DNA of 64,000 nt, from NCBI GenBank assembly GCA_963576725.1, contig OY755240.1, forward strand, positions 14,624,378 to 14,688,377, read 5' to 3'. How positions within the stretch are numbered: position 1 is the stretch's first letter; every line of letters begins with the position of its first letter. Shown here in pieces: positions 10,530 through 21,359 of this stretch. The stretch is from Azorinus chamasolen. Lineage: Eukaryota > Mollusca > Bivalvia > Cardiida > Solecurtidae. The position numbers and the translations under genes were made by a program. The notes under the pieces are model-generated. The model made no database searches, was not told the origin of the DNA, and was given only the letters and a program-made list of their open reading frames with translations.

Positions 10530-10795
10530 TAATTATGATGTATGAAAGTACAAAAATGAGTCATGCAGTAAACACCACATACAGAACAAACAGTCTCCCG
10601 AACAGCAACACAAGGAAACAGCAAATGTACATAACTATAAAAACATCAAGGGACGCACAAAGACAAAACAAGCATACAATAGGGGGAAGATGGAAGTACC
10701 GCCTTGGAACGGTCAGTGACAAAAGTCACTGGGGGGGGGGGTTAAACCGGTTTATGGGCGCCCAACCTCACACCTATTGCATTCCCACCCTAAAA
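10530..10795 (-). repeat. Family J dispersed repeat
   Basis: The minus strand reads TAAACCGGTTTAACCCCC, then TGACCGTTCCAAGGCGGTA, and ends with TGACTCATTTTTGTACTTT. Related pieces lie at 14151-14510, 16888-17012 and 28168-28310. No protein was recognised. Confidence 0.7.
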
Positions 10796-10935
10796 GACAA
10801 ACAGTGTAAATAAACGTATCCCCTCTCCGACTAATCTACAACAACCGCGGCGGCAAATACAGTCGTAAAGTGCATGTATAACGAAAACATTTAAGTGAAA
10901 AATAAATCAACGCGGAGTGAAAGTGTATGTGTGCG
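10796..10935. other. Short unassigned spacer
   Basis: Unique-looking sequence between the J repeat and the GT tract. Confidence 0.3.
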
Positions 10936-10977
10936 TGAGTTTGTGTGTGTGTGTGTGTGGGGGGGGTAGATGGGTGG

Positions 10978-11063
<86 letters not shown>
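10936..11063. repeat. GT/TG dinucleotide microsatellite
   Basis: A short GT tract at 10939-10958, then a long uninterrupted TG tract from about 10979 to 11063, followed by a 13-base G run. Open frames reading VCVCVC or THTHTH here are artefacts. Confidence 0.97.
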
Positions 11064-11069
<6 letters not shown>

Positions 11070-11504
11070 GGGGGGGGTAAAGTAAAGTTTGTCATTTCAA
11101 AATCGTTTGGAAATATGGGAAGGGCACGAAAGTGTTACGGGCGGAGAGACGGAAGGAATGACGGGCAGACGAAGAGCATTCCCATAATCCTCTCCCCGTT
11201 TTGCGGCGGGGGATTTTGAATCCCTAAATGTAATCCGAAATCGAAATTGCTCTAAGAAGTTAACAAGGTGTGTGTCAAACTTTTCAGAATGTCCAACTAT
11301 TACTATTATATGAATTTAAACATCATTGGACCAACATTATTTCTGACGGACATTGTTCCGATTACTAGAGAATTACTGTATAACGTCAATCAGAATCGAT
11401 CCAGATAAGATGGAGAGTTAACCAAAGCTGTTTCCGTAAAAATACCATTGTCGCGATAAACAGGCAATGGGAACAAGTGAAATATTATTAGGGTCAATTA
11501 TTGT

Positions 11505-11805
11505 TATTTTATGTTGAAAATTGACCTGGTGTTGAGAGGGGTGTGTTTTGATGGAGGAGGGGATTAATTAGGATCTAGACCATTCGCTGGATCCACGCAC
11601 CACCTTGCTGTGATGTCCGACAAGGTTTCAACTAACCGTGAAAAAAGACACGGGAACTGATCAAGATTTAACGGATGGCAAATTTCAACGGCTGTTTTTA
11701 TCAACATTTGATGTTGAAATTGTGCCCGCGTCCATTCTCAACCTTGAAAATTGACCCACCGGGTCCTTTTTCAACAGGGTCAAATTTTAATGTAACACCG
11801 GCACT
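11505..11805. repeat. Second copy of the GACCCTGTTGAAAA repeat, opposite strand
   Basis: Contains CAACAGGGTCAAATTTTAATG, TGACCCACCGGGTCC and TTGAAAATTGACC. It matches 8237-8425 in reverse orientation and ends at GTAACACCGGC. Confidence 0.5.
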
Positions 11806-11977
11806 ATACTTATTTCAATGTCTGGATTAGAGGCGTTAACTGTTATTGGAAAGGACACTTGTGATGTTGCACACGGTGTAAACCCACACCTGTCACTGAT
11901 TAACAATATGCTATCAACTCTGATAAATGACAATATTGAATACTCTTACGCAGTGTCTTTGTATTCACTATTTTCAA

Positions 11978-12363
11978 AGAGTAAAACCTCTCTCAACCGG
12001 ACGTTCAATTTAGTACAGTAAAACCTGTCTATAGCGACCATTAAAGTGTGTTAATTGGTTGAGTTTGAATTTAGGGCTGGTGGCTGCTTAAAGCAAGGTG
12101 AAAGTAAAACAGAACGCTCCTATTAGAGCGTTCTGTTTTACTTTCACCTTGCTTTAAGCAGCCACCTGCCTTTAACACAAACCACTTAATTTAACTTAGT
12201 GGTCGTTATAGAGAGGTTTTACTGTACACATATTGGTCTTGGGGACAGGTGGCAGCATAATGCAGAGTGAAAGTCAATCAGATACATCCTCTATAGCAAC
12301 CTACCTAGAAGTATCTAAATTCTTCTCTACTAGAATTCCGGTTTAGAGAGGGTTTACTCTATT
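11978..12363. mobile_element. TA-3 MITE carrying a nested TA-2
   Basis: Left part GTAAAACCTCTCTCAACCGGACGTT; right part AGAATTCCGGTTTAGAGAGGG. It is split at an internal TA by a complete TA-2 element (12014-12226). The unoccupied site is visible in the related copy at 41798 (CAGTACAAATATCGG). Confidence 0.75.
12014..12226. mobile_element. Complete TA-2 MITE
   Basis: Ends TACAGTAAAACCTGTC and GAGAGGTTTTACTGTA. Long arms of GGTGGCTGCTTAAAGC type close on GAACGCTCCTATTAGAGCGTTC. TA target duplication is supported by comparison with the empty site. Confidence 0.9.
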
Positions 12364-12365
12364 TG

Positions 12366-12640
12366 AGTTTCTGTCTTTGTATATAATTCTCGCCATACAA
12401 TTATTCCCATACTATTAGAATGTTTTTGCTGTCTTTGTTGATAATTACTTCCATACTAATAGCAGGGTTTGTGTTATCTTTGTATATAATTATTATGGAT
12501 ACTATTAGGAGGTTTCGTGTTGTCTTTGTATATAATTATTTCCAAACTATTAGATGTTATTTTGTCTTTGTATAATTATAAATCTGTCTATACAATTAGT
12601 TTTTGTGTTGTCTTTGTATAATTATAATTCTTTCCATAAA
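12366..12640 (+). repeat. Degenerate ~60-bp tandem repeat
   Basis: About five imperfect units contain GTCTTTGTATATAATTAT, followed by CCATACTATTAG variants. It lies directly before the Helitron remnant and could be its 5' flank. Confidence 0.6.
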
Positions 12641-14060
12641 TCCAGACGGCATAAATTTACAGCAGTGTAAATCGATCTCTGTAAACAGCAATGAAAATGT
12701 GACACATATTTCAGATTTAAATAATGATACATTTTACAGATTTGATGCGTCTAATATGAAGGGTGGTGTTGAGACACACAACCCCTGCACAATTCCTGTG
12801 ACCAACATAAGTCAAAGCTGTGATGCTAGCAGTTTGCCCCATGATCACACTTACATGTTACACTCGACAAGATCAAAAACATGGTTTGTTTAGTTCAACC
12901 GGGTATGCTGCAAATTCCGACATAGAATGTGTGTATGATTATTGTGTTCTTTGTGGTGTTTGTGAAGTTGAGACAACTGTTAATTTAACATTTTATGATT
13001 ATGAAAACGAACCGAACCATATCGGATGTTATGAAACTGCCATACGTTTGAAGCCTGTTGAAATTTGAAAATGCTGCAATCGGTTTTTATTTCAAAATCA
13101 GTCGTATGGTCTGAGCAAAGGAAACAATGCCTTAAATATTTTGAATCTTGAAATAGCTGACACTTTATGTAGAACATGTCATGTGAAAATTTTGCGAAAC
13201 TCCATTCCAAATACTGCAAAGTATGCTAACTTTTTAAATGTATAATCCCCTCCATATCAGTTATCATGTTTTTTATGACTATGGTTCTGTTACCTGGTGG
13301 GCAATATGCTAAAAAGGGTCTTGTATTACACTTGCCATCTAATACAGTTACAATTGCATCTGAATTACCTGTGCCAAATGATTCATGTTCTCATGTTATT
13401 GTACATTTTAATGGGAGTTTACAAGAGGCATTTGATAAAGGCTCGCGTCAAATTTATTTGTTGAAAGTAAGATAAGCTATTATGTGGTTAAAATAAAACA
13501 ATGCATTGTACAAGGATCTCATACTGAATGAGTGTAGTTTGACACCTACTGAGAGCGATATATCAGTTGATCTTACAACATGTTTAGGAAAAATATCGAG
13601 GAAGATGTTCTTATTCCAACAAATACTTACTTTTCTCACCAAGTTGGAACCAAAATTTTACAATTAGAAATTCATTCCAAGAAATGATCACCAACCTGTG
13701 AGTATTTTGAATTTGAATGAAGGTGAAGAAATGGCTTTACCGTGGTTGTTTCCACATGGTAAACATGGTTTTAATTTCCCGAGGCCAATGAGAATTACGC
13801 CAAGTATGTACTTCCGCTCCCGTTTATATGATAAATAACCTATCTCCTGCATACTGCAGTTGCTTATGATCTCGCTTTCTTAAAAAAGAAATTGGTATAA
13901 ATATGCAAATAAGAAGAAATGTGGATGGGTCAACTGAAATGTGGATGGGTCCACTGTTCAAGTGACTGCTACAGATATAAAACACTAAAGCAACCTAATG
14001 ATCTATTGGAAAACTCTTATATGTTCATGACAAATAATAAAGGTACGTACTGTTGCTTAT
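12640..14060 (+). pseudogene. Helitron N-terminal region, decayed
   Basis: Pieces in several frames match the region upstream of the Helitron Rep domain. Readable blocks are a Cys-rich stretch with YDYCVLCGVC (about 12930), GQYAKKGLVLHLPSNTV and CSHVIVHFNG (13300-13420), and EEMALPWLFPHGKHGFNFPR then ITPSMYFRSRLYD (13720-13835). Many stops and frameshifts separate them. Together with 14550-18480 they form the remains of one autonomous rolling-circle transposon. Confidence 0.7.
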
Positions 14061-14150
14061 TTTAGAAATATGTTGTATGACTTGATGGGGCGGGGATTAA
14101 GTCCAGCGGGGATACCTTTATTTACAATATTTGTAAAGCTAGGGTGACTT

Positions 14151-14510
14151 TGAGAGAAGTGTGAGGTTAGGACGTCCGTAAACCGGTTTAAACCCCCAGT
14201 AGTGTTTTTGCTACTGACCGTGCCAAGGCGGTACTCTCTTTGTCACCCTTCCTTTTGTTTGCCTTGCGTCTTTGTGCTTGTGATTTGTTCATGTGTGGAA
14301 CGTTTGTCCCTGGTTCTTGTGTGTCTTTTGGTGTTTTCTGTGTTCATTTCGTGTGTGTGTGTGCGTTTAGGTGTGTGGTTGTGTGTGTGTGTCATGCTGT
14401 CTATCGGTGTTTTTGTAGTGGTTGCATCTTGCATGTGGCTTTGCCTGCTTGACTTTACTACTTTTCCATTGATGGCCATTTTTCGAACACTTTGACCTCG
14501 TACACATTTT
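14151..14510 (+). repeat. Family J repeat inserted in the Helitron
   Basis: Starts near GTGAGGTTAGGACGTCC, contains GTAAACCGGTTTAAACCCC and TGACCGTGCCAAGGCGGTA, and ends TACTACTTTTCCATT. It splits the Helitron N-terminal and Rep parts. The GT-rich open frames here are not genes. Confidence 0.65.
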
Positions 14511-14549
14511 ATGACTTTGTCTGCTGATTATTTACACTGACATGAGTTG

Positions 14550-15165
14550 GGAATGACTTTAGACAATATTTCTTTTGCTGAAGCTTTTGGTAAATCTTTT
14601 TTTACATCCATGAAACAAGACCCTGTTCTTACAGCAACACATTTTGAAAGAAGATTTGTTTAGGTTTCTTTTGAAACATGTCATTCTTAGTGAGACAAAA
14701 TCACTGGGTAATGTACAGGAATATTTTGCCCGTGTAAAATTCCAAAACAGGGGTAGTTCGCATATTCACATGTTCGTCTGGGTGTCAGATATCCCATATG
14801 TTGTCAACAATGGGTCATCTGAACAAATAGTACAGTATATCAACAGTACTATTTCAAGTACCATCCCAGATATGTCTGACGATATTGAACTTTACACACT
14901 CGTAAAACGATTGCTGGCTCATCATCATTCCAGTTGCTGTACAAAATGGCATCGTGCAAGATGTAGGTTTGATTTCCCAAGAAAAGTGTCTACCTGTAAA
15001 AACCTTTTCAGTCACACATATATATGAATGGAAGAAACTAGAATAAGTTTTATGTTACAAAAGGAGATCGAGATAGTCAGTTTGTAAATGATTACAACCC
15101 CATTATACTAAGGCATTGGAGAACTAATATGGATATACAGGTAATTCAGAATGCAGAGTGGGCGT
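14550..15165 (+). pseudogene. Helitron Rep (HUH endonuclease) domain, decayed
   Basis: A first frame (about 14551-14659) reads FAEAFGKSFF and ATHFERRF. After a frameshift, 14644-15027 encodes GNVQEYFARVKFQNRGSSHI, directly followed by HMFVWV. The HIH is the metal-binding HUH motif (residues 40-42 of that frame). It is followed by CTKWHRARCRFDFPRK, the usual Cys/His-CRFGFPxP block. Beyond a stop, FVNDYNPIILRHWRTNMDIQ continues to about 15160, where a mariner-like insertion interrupts. This domain would nick and religate single strands in transposition. It is dead here. Confidence 0.85.
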
Positions 15166-15167
15166 CA

Positions 15168-15905
15168 TACTACGAGGGGATATCAAAAAGTTTTGAGCCT
15201 CACATAGAAAGAGCATGATATTTTGAAGTTTACTGCTTTATTTTTCGACATAGTCACCTTCCAAATCCATGCACTTGTTCAACCTTTTTCTGATCAATGA
15301 TACCTGAACGGTAGAAGTCATTATATTGGCCCCCTATTCACCCCTCCACAACAGTCATCAGCTCATCGTCATCATCAAAACTCCGGCTCGAAGTAATTTT
15401 TCTTCAGCCTAGGAAAGAGGGAGAAGTCGCTGGGGCTAGGTCTGGTGAGTAGGGTGGGTGAGGAAGAAGTACATAGTCACACTCGCGCACGGCTTCCATC
15501 GCAACTCGGCTACTGTGAACTGGGGTCCTGTCCTGATGGAGCAGGATCCCGCGATGGATTTCCCTAGGCGTTTTTCCTTGATGGATTGGCGCACCTGCTT
15601 CAGTTAGTCGGCATAAAAGTCCCCATTCGGCTAGGTCCGACGAAAATCTCGGTGTTTTCAGGGCGGGTACTGGTGGTCGGCAATCCTGACCGGAGGTCGT
15701 CGTCTAAACCCGCTCTCTGTCACGTTAGAATTCCTTCACCCAGGGTTTGATAGTTGCAGAAGAAGGAAAAGACGCTCCATAAACAGCCATCATTCGCTCT
15801 TTAGCCTGTTTTGCTGACTGACCCTCCAGGACCAAAAACTTGATCAACGCTCTGTACTACGTTTTATCCATTTTTGACCAACTTACTAGAGGTATGTCTC
15901 TTTAT
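15168..15905 (-). mobile_element. Mariner-like element, internally deleted, inside the Helitron
   Basis: Minus-strand coding begins near 15871. Blocks are ALIKFLVLEGQSAKQAKERM (DNA-binding region), DDDLRSGLPTTS (linker), then after a deletion LHQDRTPVHSSRVAMEAV (second catalytic Asp region) and PHPPYSPDLAP (third Asp region, reached after a one-base frameshift), then DDDDELMTVVEG near the C terminus. The left edge reads ACGAGGGGATATCAAAAAG. The segment holding the first catalytic Asp is missing, so the copy is non-autonomous and broken. Confidence 0.8.
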
Positions 15906-15959
15906 CGAAGTGCTGAGACTAAAGGATTACAATAATCAAGATAATCCGTTATGTATTCA

Positions 15960-16690
15960 ATAGTTAACACATTGATGCACATCAGGCATGAAAGCATTAA
16001 TCAATCTGAATGAAAAAAATGCCCGAGGCTCAAATTTTTTTAATATCCACTCGTATGTCTGTGCTTATTTGTGCAAGTCTGAACCTGATGACATTAATAA
16101 TGCTCTTGGTGATTTGATTAATAATATTCTGAAAAAAGATAAATACATGCCGAAGTATCTTCGTCTACTTAAAATTGGGTTATGTATTTTGAAACACAGA
16201 AGAATGAGTGTTCAAGAAGCTGCATATCGACTCGGAACATTGCATTTATGTCATTCAACAAGATCTGTGATTTATTTGATTACTCGTCCTCCGTCTAAAA
16301 GATTTAAACGTCTTAGATTACGTTCAGAAATAGAGCAAATGAATGACGATGATATAGATATATTCTGTGAAAACACCATTGATTATTATCATGATAGACC
16401 AAAGAGTGTGGAACAGTATTCTTTATACAAATTTGCATAATGGTTCACAAAAGTTGCTAAACCTAAAAAAAGGAAAATAAATTCAATTGTTCCAAATATG
16501 ATGTTTGGTTTTCTAACAACACAAAATTCCGCGTGATTAGATGTGCTTAATTTCCAGTTGGTACTGAGGAATACTGCTATAGCATGCTGTTACCTGAGAG
16601 GAGCAGATATGAAGTGAAGGCAACTTTTTATAGTAAGAACAAATATTTTGATTCAAATGTAAATCACACTTACTTTTCCATTACAACAGA
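15960..16690 (+). pseudogene. Helitron Rep C-terminal/linker region
   Basis: The frame 15988-16440 contains IHSYVCAYLCKSEPDD. The Y-x3-Y-x2-K pattern is the paired-tyrosine motif of Helitron Rep (residues 23, 27 and 30). SVQEAAYRLGTLHLCHSTRS and TRPPSKRFKRLRLRS follow, also typical of the family. Further decayed coding runs to about 16690. The upstream part is separated by the mariner insertion. Confidence 0.85.
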
Positions 16691-16887
16691 AATAGAAAAT
16701 GCAATCCGAAGAATACGCTTGTGTGAAAAATAAAAACACTTTAGATAGCACTGAGCTAAATTATGAAGACTATGCATTTCCTTGTATGCCATACTCAGAC
16801 ACTAATAACACCACTCCAAGTACAACACAAGGCTTTTTTTCAGCATATGACATAATTCATCACAATTTGCAGTGTTCAGGTATGAAT

Positions 16888-17012
16888 GTTGATGAGTTGA
16901 CTGTTTTTATAGTTATGTACATTTGCTGTTTCCTTGTGTTGCTGTTCGGGCGACTGTTTTTTCTGTATGTGGTGTTTCCTGCATGACTCATTTTTGCACT
17001 TTTACTACTTTT
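16888..17012 (+). repeat. Second J repeat fragment in the Helitron
   Basis: Contains GTTATGTACATTTGCTGTTT, GGGCGACTGTTTTTTCTGTA and TACTACTTTTCCATT, matching the J copies at 10530 and 14151. It lies just before the helicase Walker A. Confidence 0.65.
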
Positions 17013-18485
17013 CCATTTAAATGTAAATTTACAAAAAAGTCTCCTTCACAGAGAATGACTTTTAAAAAAATTTTCAAAGGTAACTTGGAAGGTATCACAT
17101 CACTGCATGTGTTTATAACTGGAGGAGCTGGTGTTGGAAAGTGTTTCTTAATTGAAATTCTTAGTTAATATTTGTAGCTTTTTACAAGCTCTGTGGTTGG
17201 TTCATCTTCTGTTATGGTTTGTGCACCTACAGGCACGGATGCAATTCATTCTGTTTTGAAACCCCCCGTATCAGATTATCTTCAATATGAACAACTCCCT
17301 GATTCCAGTTTAGCAAATTTGCAGAGACAATTTAAATGCGTGCATACTATTATCATTGATGAAGTTAGTAAGATCAGTGATAGAATGTTTACATACATAA
17401 GCAGGATATTATCAGACATTAAAACAAATTCAAATGCTTTTTGGAAACATGAATGTTATTTTGGTTGGTGATTTCTTCCAGTTAAGGTCAATTCTAGGAC
17501 GGTTTTGTTTTCATAACACATTGTAATGGAACGTGTTTTATCCTGTTTTTCTTACACATATATGAGACAATCTAATGATGCTGCATATGTACAACTTTTA
17601 AACCGAGCAAGGGTTGGTTTCTTCACAGAAAATGACATACATCAATTGTTTTCACGAATGTGTGCCATCACACCAGAAGTAATGTCATATCTGCATGTGT
17701 ATCCTTTACTGAAGGATGTTGAGGCACATAATAAAAAATACTATCACAAATGACTGATGTTGTAAACACTATAGAAGCTTAACATTACTTTGCATCTTCT
17801 GATTATGATCCAGGGTCAGATGTTTCCCTAGATCTTTTATCCAATGATGAAAGGGAAGCTGGTGGTTTAGAGAGAAATGTTCACATATGTGTTGGAGCAC
17901 GTGTTATGCTAACACGTAACCTTTATACACAAATTGGTCTAGTAAATGGTGCTATGGGTTGTGTGCAGTCTTTCATGTATGAAAATGATGATTTGACTGC
18001 TGTCAATGTTATCAACGATGATCTACTTGAAGGAAGAATATTGCAAATTAATGCACAGAACGCTATTGCTATAAAACAATTACCCATACCTTCATGAAAT
18101 ATGGCAGAGATATCGCCCGTTGTCAGTTTCCATTGATTGTGTCATGGGCGTGCACTATCCATAAAGTTCAATGTAGTTCTTGTGATAACATCGTTGTAGA
18201 TATAGGATCATAGTGTTTTGAGAAAGGCATGAGTAGTGTTGCTTTTTTAATTACTGCTCATGAACAGACTCAATAAAACCGAGCCTGCAATTGTCTCTTT
18301 TTGCATTTTTCTTTTGCGTTTGAAGGATCACCCATTTTCAGAATTTATGTAGCTTTGAGTAGAGTGAAAACTTTGTCTCGACTTTCCTTGCTCCGGTTTA
18401 GTTCCTCAGCTGTCCAGCCCCAACTGGAGTGCTTGAGGAATATGATAGATTACGAAAACTAACATCATCAAAGACTAAATGAAAA
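17013..18485 (+). pseudogene. Helitron PIF1-like helicase domain, decayed
   Basis: Motifs occur in the right order across shifted frames. Walker A is GGAGVGK (17121-17141), followed by Cys instead of Ser/Thr. Then VCAPTGTDAIHSV, Walker B IIIDEVSKIS (about 17348-17378), NVILVGDFFQL (about 17452), YMRQSNDAAYVQLLNRARVG (17570), MLTRNLYTQIGLVNGAMG (17906) and SWACTIHKVQCS (about 18140). It ends with a LSRVKTLSRLSLLR-like stretch and stops near 18480. A working copy would unwind donor DNA during rolling-circle transposition. Many stops make this a relic. The 3' hairpin and CTRR end of a Helitron were not identified. Confidence 0.85.
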
Positions 18486-18549
18486 TTGTTATACATTTTA
18501 TCCATTGACTTGCATGGAGCCTTTTTCTGGCAATTTTGGAGGAAATGTA

Positions 18550-18703
18550 TTTAACACTTACCCTGTTCAATTTCTGCTTTATTTGCTAATCAAACTGTAT
18601 ATTGTCTAAAATAACAACAATGTTCAATGCTTCATTATGGCTATTTTGTCAATATTCAGTATGTATTGAAAGTTTAATGAACATAGAACAGGGAAAGGCT
18701 TAA
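18550..18703. mobile_element. T1 TTAA MITE without central palindrome
   Basis: TTAACACTTACCCTGTTCAA on the left and ACATAGAACAGGGAAAGGCT plus TTAA on the right. The inner part keeps ATATTCAGTATGTATTGAAA only. Confidence 0.65.
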
Positions 18704-18759
18704 TTAGAGTATTATCGAATCATGTTTAGGTCCTCTAAGACATATTATACAAATTATGC

Positions 18760-19020
18760 CCCATGGATTAAAATTGGCCCCATCCCAGGGGTGACCAGTT
18801 TCCTATAGTAAAAACTTTGAGAATATTCTCATCAAACTGGAAGGTTCTCAGCTTTCATATTTTCCACATATCATCATGTTCAGGTCCCCTACAAAAGTTG
18901 TATAAATTGTGTCCCTGGGGTCAAAATTCCTCCAACCCCAAGGGTAGCCATTTTTCTATAGAAACATATAGTGAAACCTTTGAAAATCTTCTTCTCTGGT
19001 TGTCTGCTGAGTGATATCAA
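18760..19020 (+). repeat. Family K tandem repeat (AAAATTGGCCCCA units)
   Basis: Two diverged units contain AAAATTGGCCCC/CAAAATTCCTCC, TCTATAGAAAC and TGGAAGGTTCTCAGCTTTCA, then CATCATGTTCAGGTCC. A related block lies at 21360-21740. No coding is seen. Confidence 0.6.
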
Positions 19021-19170
19021 GGCCATCATGGCCCATGTTTTTTATGGAACCATGTACATGCCAGAAAAAAATTCACTGTTTGCATGTACATCCATAGATC
19101 TTAGTGTTCACCTCTAACAGAAGCTGCTATTTATAGTTTTCTGAAAGAGTATAACGGTCATTTCGTCTTT

Positions 19171-19391
19171 TTAACCATTTCGCTTCGCATATAGTGTACA
19201 ATCACATCAGATTGCTCTTATAGGAGCTGTCTGATCTGTTTATGAAATTATAATAGTTAGACTCTATAATTTCTACCTAGATAAAAAAATATGTGTATGT
19301 ATGGTATTACGAATACTCTGTTAAAAATATTCAGTTAGAACAGTATAAATGATATTATTTTTTCATGAATAATCTACAGGGAAAAGGTTAG
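19171..19391. mobile_element. TTAA MITE, divergent
   Basis: Starts TTAACCATTTCGCTTCGC and ends CAGGGAAAAGGTTAG. The centre ATCAGATTGCTCTTATAGGA, then GCTGTCTGATC, is the shared core palindrome. Confidence 0.6.
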
Positions 19392-19595
19392 GTATTTGTA
19401 ATTCATTTCTATTAGTGCAAAGCTTGACAAGAAAGTTCAAATCATCTTTAAGTATTAAGGTTATGGAATGTTTATAGTTTGTGCCTAACATGAAAGACGT
19501 GAAAATCAAGCAAGTATTAATAGAGTAACACATGTGGTGCAAATTGCTTAAAACCTCTCTTACATGATTGTTAGGCTGATCAAAAGAGAACTTTC

Positions 19596-19790
19596 ATGGT
19601 CAAAGGTGTTAAGAAAAGCCAAGCCCTTCTCACATATAAGGGTCCATCAGGAGATATGAAGTATTACAACATCATAGTAGCAACAAACAATGAAGAGGTG
19701 CAGCTGAGGCCTTACCAGAGTCACAGATTCAATCAAATTGTTGTCGAGAAAACATGTAGTCGTCAAGGGAGATGCCTACTGGATTGCTAG
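19596..19790 (+). CDS. Unrecognised open frame, 64 codons
   Basis: Reads MVKGVKKSQALLTYKGPSGD and continues to a Cys-rich end (CSRQGRC). In the +1 frame the downstream sequence reads KGDAYWIARLSSVAFAPAI, so a frameshift may hide a longer old frame. No family is recognised, and no splice sites or start context support it. It may be a fragment of a transposable element. Confidence 0.2.
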   Translation: MVKGVKKSQALLTYKGPSGDMKYYNIIVATNNEEVQLRPYQSHRFNQIVVEKTCSRQGRCLLDC

Positions 19791-19999
19791 ACTCAGTAGT
19801 GTGGCATTTGCACCAGCCATAACCAGTCATACATCAGTCTCACCTATGGTGTTGCCAGAGGAAGAACCTGAATCCGGATTAACCCGGACGTTATAAGGAG
19901 CTTTGGACTCTCCGACGAAGTCAACAATTTAAGGAAAATAGTGAAGGTATTTATTAATATATAAGTACAAAGCTACAGATAATGGTGCATACCCAACTA

Positions 20000-20115
20000 C
20001 TGAAATCATCATTTGTACACCAAAGCATATAATGTGAATACTCCTTAGAATTGTCTCTTTTAGACTATTCTAAATAGTGGTGACAGTATAGAATTTAATA
20101 TAGAAATAAATGAGC
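20000..20115. repeat. Family C foldback relic
   Basis: CACCAAAGCATATAATGTGA, then TTAGAATTGTCTC / AGACTATTCTAAATAGTGG, is a degraded version of the C palindrome. Confidence 0.5.
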
Positions 20116-20293
20116 TATTCGTTAAAATGTATAGATTTACGCATCTTATCTTGATCTCTGTAAATATATATATATTTAGTTTATACTGACTACGTATGTA
20201 CATATGCATTTTTAAAACTTTAAGTAATGTTTTACATTTAGAGCATTCTAAGATCAGAAAGTTCATAACAAAGCTATGTGATGAGAGTCTGCT

Positions 20294-20548
20294 TTAACCC
20301 TTTCCCTCATAGATACATGTTTTCCCGCATTGGCAAACAGAGAAGACACAGATGAGACAGCTTCTGCGGGAGCTGTCTCATCTGGGTCTGCTCTGTTTGC
20401 TTATAGAGTAAGATAAATCTGTTTCTTAAGTTTCTGGAATGGTTGAAAAATTCCACTGTCTATTTTGTTACATGTATAACGATTGTGTCCATGGATATTC
20501 AATAGGTATTTTGAATCCTGAATAAATACTGAACAGGGAAAGGGTTAG
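20294..20548. mobile_element. T1 TTAA MITE
   Basis: TTAACCCTTTCCCTCATAG and GAACAGGGAAAGGGTTAG ends. The palindrome GATGAGACAGCTTCTGCGGG / AGCTGTCTCATC is central, flanked by GCAAACAGAG and CTCTGTTTGC. Confidence 0.85.
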
Positions 20549-20981
20549 TTAATTGCTGATATTGTTCTCTAAAAGTGCAAAGCAAAATAAAAAGTTCATT
20601 ACAACAAATGCCAAAATTTGCAAATTGATATTTTTACGAGGTTGGTCATTTGTACATGATATTGATATTTATAAAGTAAAGTGTTGGCATGCTATATTGT
20701 ACAACTATAACATTTTTGTATAGTAAATGGAAACAGTAGATATGGTACAAAATGCCTTTTTTATATTCAACCAAAGGCAAAGGGATATATCGGTAGTTTT
20801 GGCATTGGCCTGTGCGGTATTGATCTCAGAACACCAAACTTATTGCCCTATAACAGCTATGTGAGGATCTGTTCTGTTTGTAAAGTGTGTAGAAAAGCTT
20901 TTTTATGCCCCAAAGCTTGCTTTCATAGCGTTAATATATAGTAATCTAATTGTGCTTCTATTGTATCCTTGTACAGCTTCT
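20549..20981. other. No recognisable feature apart from a core fragment
   Basis: AT-rich. A half core GAGGATCTGTTCTGTTTG occurs near 20862. Nothing else was recognised. Confidence 0.35.
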
Positions 20982-20992
20982 TTTGGGCATAT

Positions 20993-21303
20993 ATACCGGC
21001 CGCGTGGCTCAGTGGTAGAGCGTCCGCCTGCGGTACGGAAGGTCGTGGGTTCGATCCCCGGCCGCGACGGATCAAAAGTCGTTAAAAGTTGGAACTAGTA
21101 GCTCCCTTGTCTACGCTCGACATTAAAGGGGTAGTTCTAGGGCTTGGTCGGCTTGGTGTCAGGATAATGTGATTGGTTGAGTGCCCTTGCCATGTGCCTG
21201 CGTCAGGGGTATTCCAGTGAGGCAGCACTATAACTTGTCTCATGCGGGTGCCGTCTGCAGAAATACTGAATACTGTTGATCGGACGTAAAACACAACTCA
21301 CTC
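20993..21303 (+). mobile_element. Complete tRNA-derived SINE with target duplication
   Basis: The head has box A TGGCTCAGTGGTAGAGCG (from 21005) and box B GGTTCGATCCC (about 21048-21058), with a body of about 240 bp and the tail GTAAAACACAACTCACTC. The flanks carry the 11-bp direct repeat TTTGGGCATAT (20982-20992 and 21304-21314). The acceptor halves do not pair (GGCCGCG appears in direct orientation at both sides), so it is not a real tRNA gene. The minus-strand frame 21082-21294 is chance. Confidence 0.9.
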
Positions 21304-21359
21304 TTTGGGCATATTTCCTACATTACATGAGGTAGGACTGCTAAATTTGATGTGCGAGT

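Noticed and set aside
10907..11219. Open frames of VCVC and THTH type
   Set aside because: They are translations of the GT microsatellite and flanking G run.
12980..13219. Minus-strand 79-codon frame
   Set aside because: Shadow of the Helitron coding remnants on the plus strand.
14202..14495. Hydrophobic 97-codon frame as a membrane protein
   Set aside because: It lies wholly in a family J repeat with GT-rich low complexity.
21001..21072. Functional tRNA gene
   Set aside because: Acceptor ends do not pair, and the sequence continues into a SINE body with an 11-bp target duplication.
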